This document shows, piece by piece, positions 1 through 9,267 of a stretch of 34,681 bases of DNA. Source of the stretch: Hyphomicrobiales bacterium. Its GTDB lineage: Bacteria; Pseudomonadota; Alphaproteobacteria; Rhizobiales; Beijerinckiaceae. The stretch is taken from contig QBLV01000029.1 of NCBI GenBank assembly GCA_003241815.1, positions 1 to 34,681 on the forward strand, in the 5' to 3' direction. Every line of letters starts with the position of its first letter. The first letter of the stretch is position 1. The position numbers were made by a program, and so were the translations under genes. A model generated the notes under the pieces. That model did no database searches. It was given only the letters and a program-made list of their open reading frames with translations, and was not told the DNA's origin.

Positions 1-20
1 CGGAGAAAGACCCCGCAGCG

Positions 21-1745
21 ATGACCACGAACGACAGCGCGACCACGATTCTGATTCATCTCGCTGGCGGCGTTGCACTGCTGATCTGGTCGGTCAGGCT
101 GGTCCGCACCGGCGCGATGCGCGCCTTCGGCTCCTCGCTCCGGCAAGCCCTGCAGACGTTCACGCAGAACCGCTTCGCCGCTTTCGGCAGCGGCGCGGCG
201 GTGACGATCGTGCTGCAGAGTTCGACGGCGACGACGCTGCTGGTCTCGTCCTTTGCCGGGCGCAAGCTGATCGCCCCCGCCATGGCGTTGGCGGTGCTGC
301 TGGGCGCCAATCTCGGCACGTCGCTGGCCGCCTTCGTCATCTCGATGGATCTGGGCTGGCTTTGGGGCCTGTTGCTGGCGATTGGTGTCGGGCTCTATCT
401 CAGCCATGAGGCGATGGACCGTGCCCGCAACATCGGCCGCGTGCTGGTCGGCGTCGGCCTGATCCTGCTCTCGCTGATCGAGCTCAATGCCGCCGCTGCC
501 CCGCTCGCCCAGTCGCCGACCTTCCGGACCCTGCTGGGCGCACTGGCGAGCGAGCCGCTGATGGCCGCGCTGGTCGCCGTCGCGGCGACCTGGCTGACCC
601 ATTCCAGCATCGCGGTCATCCTGCTGATCGCAACCTTCGCCGCCTCCGGCCTGTTCCCGCCGGCGACCGCGCTGACACTGGTGATCGGCGCCAATCTCGG
701 CAACGCGCTGATCCCGGTGCTCGACCAGCTCGGCGCGCCGGCGGCCCAGCGTCGCGCCGCCATGGGCAACCTGATGACGCGCCTCGTCCTTGCCTTGATG
801 GTGCTGCCCTTCGTTGGCCCGCTTTCGGGTTGGCTTTTGGCGCTGCCCTCGGCCGATGCGCGCCTCGCCATCGAGTTCCACGTCGCCCTGAACCTCGTCG
901 GCGCGCTGCTCTTCCTGCCCTTCATCACCCCCGTCGCCGCGCTGACCGAGCGCTTCATGCCCGACCGGGAGACCGCCGAGACCGTCGTAGCGCCGCGTTA
1001 TCTCGATCCCAACGTGCTCGACAGTCCGACGGAGGCGCTCGCCTGCGCCATGCGTGAGGCCCTGCATCTCGGCGACCGTGTCGAGCTGATGCTGCGGGAC
1101 ACGATGACGCTGCTCGAGAAGGACGAACTCAAGCTCTCGCGGGCGATCGCGCAGGCCGATGACGGCGTGGATTCGATTCACGAAGCGATCAAGCTCTATC
1201 TCGTCCGCGTCTCGCGCAACGAGCTGAGCGACGAGGAAGGCCGCCGCCTGCTCGAGATCATCACGCTGATCACCAATCTCGAGCATATCGGCGACATCAT
1301 CGACAAGAACCTGCGCGAACTCGCCGAGAAGAAGATCCGCAAGCGCTATGCCTTCTCGCCCGAGGGGTTGGCGGAGATCCGCGAGTTCCACCAGCGTGTC
1401 GCCTCGGGCCTTGGGCTCGCCCTCAACGTCTTCGCGACGCGGGATCTCGCGCTGGCGCGCCAGCTCTTTGCCGAGAAGGCGACGATGCGCGATGCCGAAC
1501 GGCGCGCCACCGAGAGCCATTTCCAGCGGCTGCGCAGCGGCCGCCCGGAATCGATCGAGACCAGCGCGATCCACCTCGACATCATCCGCGATCTCAAGCG
1601 CATCCACGGCCATATCGCATCGATCGGGTATCCCATCCTGGAAAGCGCCAATGCGTTGCGCGAGAGCCGGCTGATGGAAACCAAGGAGGCGCGGGCGCGC
1701 CAGGAGCGTGACAGCCTCGTTTCAGCGCCCCAAACGGGCCGCTAG
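21..1745 (+). CDS. Na/Pi cotransporter family protein with C-terminal PhoU-like domain
   Basis: Predicted inner-membrane sodium-dependent phosphate symporter of the NptA/PNaS type, 574 residues. The N-terminal half (about 10-310) is a series of hydrophobic helices holding the two family repeats: the first has QSST at 66-69 followed by GANLGT at 95-100, the second has a degenerate THSS at 193-196 followed by GANLGN at 223-228. Residues about 340-550 are charged and helical and match the PhoU-like tail common in this family. The ATG at 21 follows GGAGAAAG ten bases upstream. The gene stands alone and converges on the NUDIX gene with a 20-bp gap. Transport of phosphate is inferred from the family; some members only set phosphate balance or export. 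Confidence 0.9.
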   Translation: MTTNDSATTILIHLAGGVALLIWSVRLVRTGAMRAFGSSLRQALQTFTQNRFAAFGSGAAVTIVLQSSTATTLLVSSFAGRKLIAPAMALAVLLGANLGTSLAAFVISMDLGWLWGLLLAIGVGLYLSHEAMDRARNIGRVLVGVGLILLSLIELNAAAAPLAQSPTFRTLLGALASEPLMAALVAVAATWLTHSSIAVILLIATFAASGLFPPATALTLVIGANLGNALIPVLDQLGAPAAQRRAAMGNLMTRLVLALMVLPFVGPLSGWLLALPSADARLAIEFHVALNLVGALLFLPFITPVAALTERFMPDRETAETVVAPRYLDPNVLDSPTEALACAMREALHLGDRVELMLRDTMTLLEKDELKLSRAIAQADDGVDSIHEAIKLYLVRVSRNELSDEEGRRLLEIITLITNLEHIGDIIDKNLRELAEKKIRKRYAFSPEGLAEIREFHQRVASGLGLALNVFATRDLALARQLFAEKATMRDAERRATESHFQRLRSGRPESIETSAIHLDIIRDLKRIHGHIASIGYPILESANALRESRLMETKEARARQERDSLVSAPQTGR

Positions 1746-1765
1746 CAAGGCTCGATCGGGCGCCA

Positions 1766-2209
1766 TCAGAGGGCGAAAGCGGGCATCAGATTCCGGATCG
1801 CTGTCGCGAGTTCGGGCTCCTCGACCAAGTCGGCCGCATCGTCGAGGCTGAACCACTGGCTGCGGCGCTGATCCTGCTCTGCCCACGTAGCGAGCTGGCG
1901 CTCGACCTCAAGCAGATAGAGCGTCACCTCGCATAGGATGAAGTGGTCCGACATACGCTTCCAGTAGGTGTAGCGGCCGGCTGGCTCCGACAGAATCCGT
2001 CCCACGACGCCGGCCTCCTCGAAGGCTTCGCGCGCTGCAGCTTCGGGGGGCGTCAAGCCCTTGATCGGCCAGCCCTTGGGCACGATCCAGCGCTTCGTCG
2101 TGCGCGACGTCACGAGCAGGATCTCCGTCGAGCCGTCCGCCAGGCGCCGGATCGGCATGGCCGCGATCTGCGCCCGGATTTCGCCGGGGACGCGCTTCAT
2201 CTTCTTCAT
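1766..2209 (-). CDS. NUDIX hydrolase
   Basis: 147-residue single-domain NUDIX protein. The Nudix box is visible from GWPIKG through EAAAREAFEEAGV (about residues 47-69), with the REAFEEAG core that binds the catalytic metal. The family cleaves nucleoside diphosphates linked to another moiety. The KRWIVPKGWP segment resembles the diphosphoinositol-polyphosphate/Ap6A-type group often found in rhizobia, but the substrate cannot be set from sequence. The open frame extends upstream to 2410, but the ATG at 2209 is preferred because the extension lacks NUDIX character and the complement upstream of 2209 carries GGAGGCAAGGG. It is oriented like the peptidase gene upstream of it but separated by 178 bp, so it may have its own promoter. 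Confidence 0.85.
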   Translation of the reverse strand: MKKMKRVPGEIRAQIAAMPIRRLADGSTEILLVTSRTTKRWIVPKGWPIKGLTPPEAAAREAFEEAGVVGRILSEPAGRYTYWKRMSDHFILCEVTLYLLEVERQLATWAEQDQRRSQWFSLDDAADLVEEPELATAIRNLMPAFAL

Positions 2210-2387
2210 CGATCGGTGATGCCCTTGCCTCCAGCGGCTGACGCCGGGTCGATTCGCTCGACCTGGCGACGATTCAAATATTGCGCCGATGGTCCAAGAT
2301 GGAAAGAGCATTCCACATAATGCCGTGGCGCAATGAGGGCCGATACTGGTGAAAAAATGAGCGCGCTGGATGGGCCACCGACCAACC

Positions 2388-3677
2388 CTAGCCAGACACG
2401 CTTTCCACACCGCACCATTCCGCGACGAAAAGCGCCATCGAACCCGTAATCCGCTTCAGCGAGGCAAGGCTGACGCGCTCGTCGAAGGCGTGGATGTTCT
2501 CGCCCATCGGGCCGTAGCAGAGCGCCGGAATCTTGTCGTAGAGTGCATGCACGCGGGCATCGAGATAGGCCGCCGTCATGAAGCTCTTCAGCGGCTTGCC
2601 CATCGCGGCCTGATGTGCGCGGCCGAGCACGGCTTCCGCCTCGCTGCCCGGCTCCAGGACATAGCCTTCCGCCCAGAAGCCGTTGAACGTGACCTTGGGC
2701 GGGTTGTTGGCCAGGAAGGCGTCGGCGCGGGAGGCCGCCCGGATGCAATCCTCGATGCGTCGCGCCGTCTCCTGTGCGCTGATGCCCGGATACAAGCCCA
2801 CGCGGCAATCGACCTTGCACCAGCACGGCACCGAGGAGGCCCAGTCGCCGCCTTCGATCTTGCCGATATTCAGGTTGATCGGGTGTTCCTGGTCCTCGAA
2901 ATGCACGCGGCCGGCCTTCTCGACGTTGAACTCCTCCTCAAGCTTGCGCAGCGCCGCGATCACCCGATAGGCGGCGTCGATCGCATTGGCGCCGGCGCCC
3001 ATCTCGCGGACATGCACCGGCACGCCACGCACCTCGAACTGGAACCAGATCACGCCGGCATTGGCCCGGCACAGCATCTCGTATTCCGGCTCCGGAATCA
3101 GCGCCGCATCCGCGCGATAGCCGCGCAGATGCGTCATCAGCGCGCCATTGCCCGTCGATTCCTCTTCGACGACGGATTCCAGATACACCGTGGCGGCCGG
3201 CTGCAGACCGATGCGGTTCAGCGCGTCGAGGCAGGCGAAATTCGCGCCGTGGCCCGCCTTCATGTCGGCCCCGCCGCGTCCATAGAGCCAGTCGCCCTCG
3301 ATCACGGGGTCAAAGGGCGCATGCGTCCACTGATCGACAGGCCCGGTCGGCACGACGTCGACATGGGCCTGCAGGATCAGCGAGCGGCCTTTCTCCTCGC
3401 GCGGATGGTGGATGCCGACCACGATCGGCGCGTCGGAATGAAATTCGGAGAACGGCGCACCGCCGGGATGGGCCTTGATCGCTTCTTCGTCCATCTTGAA
3501 GCGATCGATCGTGAAACCGCGGTCCCTCAGCGCCCGGAAGACGAAATCCTGGCAGGCATGCTCCTCGCCCCGCAGCGAGGGAAACCGGATCAACTCCTGC
3601 GTAAAGGCGATCTGCTCGGCAAAGCCTTCCTCGACCGAGGCGAGGATCTTGTCGCGAAGGATGGGGTCGAGAGGCAT
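2388..3677 (-). CDS. M20 family peptidase/deacylase (ArgE/DapE type)
   Basis: 429-residue zinc-dependent M20 metallopeptidase or deacylase. The metal-binding signatures are all present: QAHVDVVP (His105, Asp107), GRGGADMKAG (Asp138) and VVEEES (about 169-174), followed by a lid/dimerisation domain and a C-terminal HAFDERV segment supplying the last metal-ligand His. The family removes acyl groups or N-terminal residues from small amino acid derivatives such as N-acetylornithine, succinyl-diaminopimelate or dipeptides. Its place as the last gene of the dipeptide ABC operon suggests it processes the imported substrate in the cytoplasm (inference). The ATG at 3677 has AGGAGA about nine bases upstream. 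A palindromic repeat at 3701-3789 separates it from the ATPase gene. No signal peptide is visible. Confidence 0.88.
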   Translation of the reverse strand: MPLDPILRDKILASVEEGFAEQIAFTQELIRFPSLRGEEHACQDFVFRALRDRGFTIDRFKMDEEAIKAHPGGAPFSEFHSDAPIVVGIHHPREEKGRSLILQAHVDVVPTGPVDQWTHAPFDPVIEGDWLYGRGGADMKAGHGANFACLDALNRIGLQPAATVYLESVVEEESTGNGALMTHLRGYRADAALIPEPEYEMLCRANAGVIWFQFEVRGVPVHVREMGAGANAIDAAYRVIAALRKLEEEFNVEKAGRVHFEDQEHPINLNIGKIEGGDWASSVPCWCKVDCRVGLYPGISAQETARRIEDCIRAASRADAFLANNPPKVTFNGFWAEGYVLEPGSEAEAVLGRAHQAAMGKPLKSFMTAAYLDARVHALYDKIPALCYGPMGENIHAFDERVSLASLKRITGSMALFVAEWCGVESVSG

Positions 3678-3700
3678 GGGCTTAGTCTCCTGGGATGTGG

Positions 3701-3789
3701 CGTCATGGTCGGGCTTGATCCGACCCTCTCAGAAACCAGTGTCATCTCGGCATGAGATTGTCGGGTCTGCGCTGCGCCCGAGAATGACG
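3701..3789. repeat. Dispersed palindromic intergenic repeat, copy A
   Basis: Begins CGTCATGGTCGGGCTTG and ends in ATGACG, so the outer ends are inverted copies. The left part contains a small hairpin, GTCGG-N7-CCGAC. It fills most of the gap between the double ATPase gene and the M20 gene, both read on the minus strand. The first 17 bases match the inverted right end of copy B at 7297-7389, which supports one family. The internal part is less symmetrical than in the other copies, so this may be a decayed element. Confidence 0.6.
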
Positions 3790-3801
3790 TCGCGCCCCTC
3801 A

Positions 3802-5442
3802 TCAATGCCCGAAACGCCGGCCCCCTGGAACGGCCGCCAGCAAGGCCTGCGTATACGCATGCTGCGGGGCGGCGAACATCACTGCCGTCGGCCCGGTCTC
3901 GACGATCCGGCCGCGCTGCATCACCGCGATGCGGTCGCAGATTTGCGCCGCGACGCGCAGGTCGTGGGTCACGAACAGGATGGCGAGGCCGAGCCGCTGC
4001 TGGATGTCCTTGATCAACGTCAGGATCTGCGCCTGAACCGAGACGTCGAGCGCCGAGACCGCCTCATCCGCCACCAGCACATCCGGTTCCAATGCGAGCG
4101 CGCGCGCGATGCCGATGCGCTGGCGCTGTCCGCCTGAGAACTCGTGCGGATAGCGGTCGATCGCATTGACCGACAGGCCGACCAGTTCGAGCAGTTCGGC
4201 CGCCTTCGCCAGTGCGTCCTTGCGCGAGGTGCCATGCGCCACCGGCCCGTCCGAAATGATGCGCCCGACGGTCTGACGCGGGTTCAGCGAGGCGAAAGGG
4301 TCCTGAAACACCATCTGGATCCGCTTGCGCTGTGCGCGCAGCGCGGCGGGCTTGAGGTCGCTGAGCACGAGATCGCCCGCCGCTTCGCTGCTCAGGACGA
4401 TCCGGCCCGTATCGGGCTCGATCAGCCGCAGGCAGCAGCGCCCGACCGTCGATTTGCCCGACCCCGACTCGCCGACAAGCCCCAGCGTCTCGCCGCGAAC
4501 CAGCGAGAAGGAGATGTCGTCGGCCGCCTTGACCTCGCGCGTCGTGCCGAAGAAAGCGCGCTTGCGGTAGGTTTTACCCAGCCCTTCCACGCTGAGCACC
4601 GGCGCTGTCGCGGCGAGCGGTGGCCGCTGCGGCGGGATCAGCGAGGGCACAGCCGCCAGCAACTTCTGAGTATAAGGGTGGCGCGGCGCGCCCAGCACCT
4701 GGTCGGCCGTGCCTTCCTCGACCAGGAGGCCCTTCTCCAGAACGGCGATCCGGTCGGCGATCTCGGCGACGACGCCCATATCGTGGGTGATGAACAACAC
4801 GGCCGTGCCGTGCTTGTGTCTGAGATTGTCGATGAGCTTGAGGATCTGCGCCTGCGTCGTCACATCGAGCGCCGTCGTCGGCTCGTCGGCGATCAGCAGC
4901 TTGGGCTCCAGCGCCAGCGCCATCGCGATCATCACGCGCTGGCGCTGTCCGCCGGACAATTCATGCGGATAGGCCTTGGCCAGCCGCGGCGGATCGGGCA
5001 GCCCGACCTCGGTCAGAAGATCGACCGCACGCTGGTAGCGCTCGGAGCGGCCGAACAACCCATGTGCCTCGAAGGTCTCGACGATCTGCTCGGCGACCCG
5101 CATGACGGGGTTGAGCGAGGTCATCGGTTCCTGGAAAATCATGCCGACCTCGCGGCCGCGCACATCCTGCATCGCCGTCTCGTCGAGGGCGAGCAGATCG
5201 CGCCCGGCCAGCCTGATCGCGCCACCGGCCGGCTTTACCGCCTTGGGCAGAAGCCCCATCACCGCATGGGCGATCATGGACTTGCCCGAGCCGGATTCGC
5301 CGACGACGCAGAGCGTCTCGCCGGCCCCGATGGTCAGCGTGATGTTCTCCACCGCATGTGGCCGGTCCGCCAGCGCCGGCAGCGCCAGCGTCAGCTTTTC
5401 GATCGAGAGGACCGGTGAGGACACAGGGGACGGCGCGGTCAT
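3802..5442 (-). CDS. Dipeptide/oligopeptide ABC transporter, fused double ATPase (DppD-DppF type)
   Basis: 546-residue cytoplasmic ATPase subunit with two complete ABC domains in one chain. Domain 1 has Walker A GESGSGKS (48-55), LSGGQ (162-166) and a Walker B ending DEP (about 186-188). Domain 2 has GESGSGKS (324-331), FSGGQ (435-439) and DEA where DEP is usual (459-461). Each domain is followed by the peptide-importer tail with HPYTQ or HAYTQ, which marks the DppD/DppF and OppD/OppF families. One chain thus supplies both nucleotide-binding sites that other species encode separately. The ATG at 5442 overlaps the stop of the upstream permease in an ATGA arrangement, so translation is probably coupled; the longer open frame to 5553 is therefore not used. 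Confidence 0.93.
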   Translation of the reverse strand: MTAPSPVSSPVLSIEKLTLALPALADRPHAVENITLTIGAGETLCVVGESGSGKSMIAHAVMGLLPKAVKPAGGAIRLAGRDLLALDETAMQDVRGREVGMIFQEPMTSLNPVMRVAEQIVETFEAHGLFGRSERYQRAVDLLTEVGLPDPPRLAKAYPHELSGGQRQRVMIAMALALEPKLLIADEPTTALDVTTQAQILKLIDNLRHKHGTAVLFITHDMGVVAEIADRIAVLEKGLLVEEGTADQVLGAPRHPYTQKLLAAVPSLIPPQRPPLAATAPVLSVEGLGKTYRKRAFFGTTREVKAADDISFSLVRGETLGLVGESGSGKSTVGRCCLRLIEPDTGRIVLSSEAAGDLVLSDLKPAALRAQRKRIQMVFQDPFASLNPRQTVGRIISDGPVAHGTSRKDALAKAAELLELVGLSVNAIDRYPHEFSGGQRQRIGIARALALEPDVLVADEAVSALDVSVQAQILTLIKDIQQRLGLAILFVTHDLRVAAQICDRIAVMQRGRIVETGPTAVMFAAPQHAYTQALLAAVPGGRRFGH

Positions 5443-6275
5443 TCGCGGCCCCTCGCCAGGCGCGGGTTCAGGGCGTCGTTCAGGCCCTCGCCGGCGAGGT
5501 TGAGGGCCAGCACCGTCAGGAAGATCGCGAAGCCCGGAAAGAACGAGATCCACCAGGCGTCGAGCAACCGTGTGCGCCCGGCACCGACCATATAGCCCCA
5601 GCTCATCAGGTTGGGATCACCGAGGCCGAGGAACGACAGCGCCGATTCGAGCAGGATCGCCGAGCCGATCATCAGCGAGCCCATCACGATGATCGGGGCG
5701 ATGGTGTTGGGCAGCACCTGGCTGAAGATGATGCGCGGCGTCGATTGGCCGATGGTGACGGCCGCCTGGACATATTCGCGCGATTTCAGCGACAGCACCT
5801 CGCCGCGCACCAGCCGCGCCACCGGCGGCCAGGAGACGACGCCGATGGCGAGCACGATCGAACCGAGCTGCGGTTGCAGGATCGCCACCAGCACGATCGC
5901 CAGCGCGAAGGAGGGGATCGTCTGGAAGAACTCGGTGAAGCGCATCAGCGCGTCGTCGACGAAACCTCCCGCATAGCCGGCCGCCGCGCCGAGCGGCACG
6001 CCGATCAGAAGCGCAACCAGTGTCGAGACAACGCCGATCATCAGCGAGACGCGTGCTCCATGGACGAGGCCCGATGCGAGATTACGGCCCAGCGTATCGG
6101 TGCCCAGCGGAAAGCGCTCCATCGTGAAAGGCGCCAGAAACGGCCGCCCGACCGGCCGCCAGGGCGATTGCGGAAAGAGCGTCGGCGCCAACAGCGCGAA
6201 GGCCACCACCGCGAGCAGGATGACGAGGCCGAGCACAGCGCCGCGATTGCGGCAGAAGCGTTTTAAGAAGTTCAT
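5439..6275 (-). CDS. Dipeptide/oligopeptide ABC transporter permease (DppC type)
   Basis: 278-residue inner-membrane permease. The N-terminus has the short cytoplasmic leader and first helix typical of DppC/OppC (FLKRFCRNRGAVLGL), followed by a periplasmic loop with PFTMERFPLGTDTLGRN, a family hallmark. Later helices surround the EAA-type cytoplasmic loop, where SREYVQAA precedes the ATPase contact. The ATG at 6275 has GAGGTG about seven bases upstream and sits 10 bp after the DppB stop, so the upstream open frame is rejected. The 3' end overlaps the ATPase start by four bases. Together with the neighbouring permease it forms the translocation pore. Confidence 0.92.
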   Translation of the reverse strand: MNFLKRFCRNRGAVLGLVILLAVVAFALLAPTLFPQSPWRPVGRPFLAPFTMERFPLGTDTLGRNLASGLVHGARVSLMIGVVSTLVALLIGVPLGAAAGYAGGFVDDALMRFTEFFQTIPSFALAIVLVAILQPQLGSIVLAIGVVSWPPVARLVRGEVLSLKSREYVQAAVTIGQSTPRIIFSQVLPNTIAPIIVMGSLMIGSAILLESALSFLGLGDPNLMSWGYMVGAGRTRLLDAWWISFFPGFAIFLTVLALNLAGEGLNDALNPRLARGRE

Positions 6276-6285
6276 GCCCGGCACC

Positions 6286-7263
6286 TCACGACGCGGCCTC
6301 GATGCGCGGATCGGCGATCCGGTAGACCAGGTCCGTGATGATGTTGAAGCCCACCACCATGGCCGAGGACATGAAGAAGACGCCGAGCAGCACCGAATAA
6401 TCGCGCTGCAGCAGCGCATCGAACATCAGCCGTCCGATGCCGGGCCAGGCGAAGACGGTCTCGGTCAGCACGGCGCCGCCGACGAGCTGGCCCGCCTGCA
6501 GGCCGGCCAGCGTCACCACGGGCAGGATCGCGTTGCGCGCGACATGCCGCCGCGAGACGATGCCGGGAGACAGCCCCTTGGCACGGGCGGTCTTGACGAA
6601 ATCGGCGCCGGCGACCTCCAGCATCGAGGCGCGCATCATCCGGGCATAGAGGGCCGTGAAGAACAGGCCGAGTGTCATCGCCGGCAGGATCAGGTGGTGG
6701 CCGATATCGAGCGCGCGGGCCAGGCCGGTGTAGTTGGCTCCGATCGTTTCGTAGCCGACATTCGGGACCAGCCCGAACTTCAGCGAAAACACGATCTGGC
6801 TCATCAGCGCGATCCAGAACAGCGGCGTCGCGTAGAACACCAGCGACAGCGCGGTGATCAGGCTGTCCGACCAGCTTCCGACCCGCCGTGCCGCGAGCGC
6901 GCCCATCACCACGCCGAGAGCCAGCGAGATCACGAAGGCGGCCCCCGTCAGCAGCAGCGTCGCCGGCAGGCGGTCGAGCACCAGCGTCAGCACCGGCTGC
7001 TGTTGCCGGTAGCTGAAGCCGAGATCGAAGGTCATGTAGCCCTTGATGTAGATCCAGAGCTGGGTGAGCAGCGGCTCGTTCAGCCCGAAGCGCTCGCGCA
7101 GCTGCTCCAGCAATTGAGCGTCAGCCGCGCCGGCCTCGCCGGCCAGAACCTGCGCCGGATCGCCCGGCGCGGCGCGGATCAGGAAGAAGTTCAGCACCGC
7201 GATGGCGAAGAGCACGAGAACGCCCTTCACCAAACGGCCGGAGAGAAATTGCAGGAGATTCAT
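6286..7263 (-). CDS. Dipeptide/oligopeptide ABC transporter permease (DppB type)
   Basis: 325-residue inner-membrane permease of the DppB/OppB type. It starts with a first helix near residues 10-30, then the conserved GDPA segment (34-37) and a long periplasmic region with FGLNEPL, typical of the family. About six hydrophobic helices follow, with the EAA-like loop containing FVKTARAKGL that docks on the ATPase, and the late TETVFAWPGIGRL motif. No strong Shine-Dalgarno is seen before the ATG at 7263. The gene follows copy B of the palindromic repeat, which separates it from the binding-protein gene; expression below that of the binding protein is therefore likely (inference). Confidence 0.92.
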   Translation of the reverse strand: MNLLQFLSGRLVKGVLVLFAIAVLNFFLIRAAPGDPAQVLAGEAGAADAQLLEQLRERFGLNEPLLTQLWIYIKGYMTFDLGFSYRQQQPVLTLVLDRLPATLLLTGAAFVISLALGVVMGALAARRVGSWSDSLITALSLVFYATPLFWIALMSQIVFSLKFGLVPNVGYETIGANYTGLARALDIGHHLILPAMTLGLFFTALYARMMRASMLEVAGADFVKTARAKGLSPGIVSRRHVARNAILPVVTLAGLQAGQLVGGAVLTETVFAWPGIGRLMFDALLQRDYSVLLGVFFMSSAMVVGFNIITDLVYRIADPRIEAAS

Positions 7264-7296
7264 TCAGTCACGATCCGAGATGGCGTGGCTTTCCGC

Positions 7297-7389
7297 CGTC
7301 ATGCTCGGGCTTGTCCCGAGCATCCACGTCTTGAACACCACTCTCGTCAAAGGAAGACGTGAATGGTCGGGACAAGCCCGACCATGACG
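7297..7389. repeat. Dispersed palindromic intergenic repeat, copy B
   Basis: A near-perfect large inverted repeat. The left arm starts at CGTCATG and reads TCGGGCTTGTCCCGAGC soon after; the right arm, read on the complement, starts CGTCATGGTCGGGCTTGTCC. Over the outer 36 bases the two arms differ at only three positions by my reading, so transcripts of either strand can fold into a long hairpin, and each arm also holds its own smaller hairpin. It lies between the peptide-binding-protein gene and the permease gene on the minus strand. Such a structure could protect the upstream mRNA end or lower downstream expression, as REP elements do. Confidence 0.75.
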
Positions 7390-7424
7390 ACATGCGCGTT
7401 GGCCACCCGGCGGGGGGCGCCACC

Positions 7425-9035
7425 TCACTCCTTCCACGCATCTCTGAAGCCGTCATTGACGCCAATCGCGGTGGTGACGAGGTTCTTGACGTTGCAGCGG
7501 TGAATCGTCGGGAATTCCATCTCCAGCAGCCAGAGCACCGGCAGATCCTCGACAAGCACCTTTTGGACTTTGTTGTAGAGTTCCTGCCTGGCCGCATCGG
7601 TCGGCGCAATGGCGGCTTCGGCGAAGAGCTTATCGACTTCGGGGTTCACATAGGCGCCCTGATTGCCGAACGGATTGCCCTTGACGATATTCGTCGAGAT
7701 ATAGTTGCGCGCCACCCCGATTGCGGGGTCGCCGAGCTGGTAGAGGAAGTTGAAGGTCAGATCGAAATCGCCATTGGAAGCCTTCTGCGTCCAGCCCGGC
7801 ACGTCGGTGGTCTCGATTGCGATGTTGATGCCGGCGTCGGCGAAGTTCTGCTTGATCGCCTCGGCCCAGCGGCTCCAGACCTCGCCATAGGGCAGAGCGA
7901 GGATTTTGAGCGGCTCGCCCTTATATCCGGAGGCTTTGATGAGCTCCTTGGCCTTGGCGACGTCATAGGTGTATTTAGGCACATCGGCCGAATAGAACTT
8001 GGTCTTCGACGAGATCGGTCCAGTGGGCAGCTTGCCGAGCCCGTCCCAGACCACGTCCTTCCCGAATTCGCGATCGATCGCGTACATCATGCCCTGGCGG
8101 AACTGCTTGTTCGCGAGTGGGCCGCCCTTGGCGATGTTTACGGTCATCCAGGCATGGGGCGCGAACATCTCCCAGCCCTTGGTCGTCATGCAGCTGTTCG
8201 GCAGCTTGGCGAGGCGTTGCACGTCGTAGACATCGACCGAACCGCCCGTCAGGACATCGACCTTACCTGTCTCGTAGGCGACGGCGCGCGCCGCGGCATC
8301 GGGAATGATCTGCCAGTAGATCTCGTCCAGGGCCGGCTTGCCCTTGGCCCAGTAGTCCGGGTTGCGCACGAGATGGATGTAGGAGCCCTTCTTCCACTCC
8401 TTGAACTTGAAGGGGCCGGTGCCCATCGGCGTATTGTTGGCCGGGTTGGCCCGATAATCCGTCCCCTCATAGATGTGCTTCGGTATCATTGGCGCGGATG
8501 CGACCTCCTGGGTCGTGATCATCGGGCCGAAGGGCTGTTTCAGCGTGATCTTCACGGTAAGATCATCGACCTTCTCGATCTTTTCGACCTGTGCGTTGAC
8601 GATCGGGCGCCAGCGCGGGTGCACCTCCCGATGGAATTTGTCGAGTGAGAAGACGACGTCATCGGCGCTGAACGGCTTGCCGTCATGCCACTTGACGCCC
8701 TCCTGCAGCTTGAAGGTGTAGACCTTCGAATCCGCCGAAACCTCCCAGCTCTTGGCGAGCGAGGGCATCGGGGTCAGCTTCTCGTCATAGCGCAGCAGCG
8801 ATTCGTAGATGTTGCCGGCGACCATGTTGGTCGGGCCGTTCTGGTTGAGGCCCTGCATCAGCATCGGCGGCTCGGGCTGAACGACGACATGCACGGTGCC
8901 GCCCGCCTTCGGCGTCTGCGCCAGTGCGCCCATGGGTGCCAGGCCGAGCGCGGCGATAGCCGTCGTCAGGGCCAAGGTCGCCTTGAAGGCCAAAGTCTGC
9001 TTGAAGCCAACGCGTCGGCGGATCGCTGAAGTCAT
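7425..9035 (-). CDS. Peptide/solute-binding protein of ABC transporter (family 5, DppA-like)
   Basis: 536-residue periplasmic binding protein. A Sec signal peptide with basic start (residues 4-13) and hydrophobic core (about 20-36) ends at ALAQ, with cleavage likely after residue 39. The mature part carries the family-5 signatures: the cluster near SLAKSWEVS and YTFKLQEGVKWHDGKPFSADDV, and later the PMGTGPFKFKEW segment. Family members bind di- or oligopeptides, opines, nickel or sugars; the exact ligand is not evident. The ATG at 9035 has GGGAGAA upstream, while the open frame continuing to 9239 is not signal-like. It is the first gene of the operon that continues with two permeases, the double ATPase and the M20 peptidase. 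Confidence 0.93.
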   Translation of the reverse strand: MTSAIRRRVGFKQTLAFKATLALTTAIAALGLAPMGALAQTPKAGGTVHVVVQPEPPMLMQGLNQNGPTNMVAGNIYESLLRYDEKLTPMPSLAKSWEVSADSKVYTFKLQEGVKWHDGKPFSADDVVFSLDKFHREVHPRWRPIVNAQVEKIEKVDDLTVKITLKQPFGPMITTQEVASAPMIPKHIYEGTDYRANPANNTPMGTGPFKFKEWKKGSYIHLVRNPDYWAKGKPALDEIYWQIIPDAAARAVAYETGKVDVLTGGSVDVYDVQRLAKLPNSCMTTKGWEMFAPHAWMTVNIAKGGPLANKQFRQGMMYAIDREFGKDVVWDGLGKLPTGPISSKTKFYSADVPKYTYDVAKAKELIKASGYKGEPLKILALPYGEVWSRWAEAIKQNFADAGINIAIETTDVPGWTQKASNGDFDLTFNFLYQLGDPAIGVARNYISTNIVKGNPFGNQGAYVNPEVDKLFAEAAIAPTDAARQELYNKVQKVLVEDLPVLWLLEMEFPTIHRCNVKNLVTTAIGVNDGFRDAWKE

Positions 9036-9267
9036 CGTCGTTCTCCCGTAAACCTGAAACAGTCGCATATGCGGCGGCGCCCCCCTCAGACGCCGCCGAT
9101 CCGAATAGATCACAGCCTGGCGCCGCCGCACAGGCCCATTGCCCGTTGCGCGACGGCGGGACGTCGTAGCAGCAAAATTCTCCGGCAAATTCCGGGCCAT
9201 TCTGATGGGGACAGGCTTCGCCGGGCAGGTGCGGGGCAAGCGTCGCGTCGGCGCGCTGCCCTCGCGC
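9036..9267. other. Intergenic region upstream of the peptide-binding-protein gene
   Basis: 232 bp between the cytochrome gene and the binding-protein gene, both on the minus strand, so it should hold the operon promoter. It contains a perfect 10-bp palindrome CGCATATGCG at 9064-9073, directly followed by a GC hairpin with arms GGCGGCG (9073-9079) and CGCCGCC (9091-9097). These lie about 30-60 bases before the ATG and could be an operator or a leader hairpin. I see no convincing -10/-35 pair and no small gene. Confidence 0.4.

Noticed and set aside
2370-3755. Long open frame on the plus strand opposite the M20 gene
   Set aside because: Rich in Arg, His, Asp and Gln without any domain, as expected for the shadow of a GC-rich gene; the minus-strand frame has all M20 metal motifs.
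4144-5418. Long plus-strand frame opposite the double ATPase gene
   Set aside because: Low-complexity composition and no motif, while the opposite strand encodes two full ABC domains.
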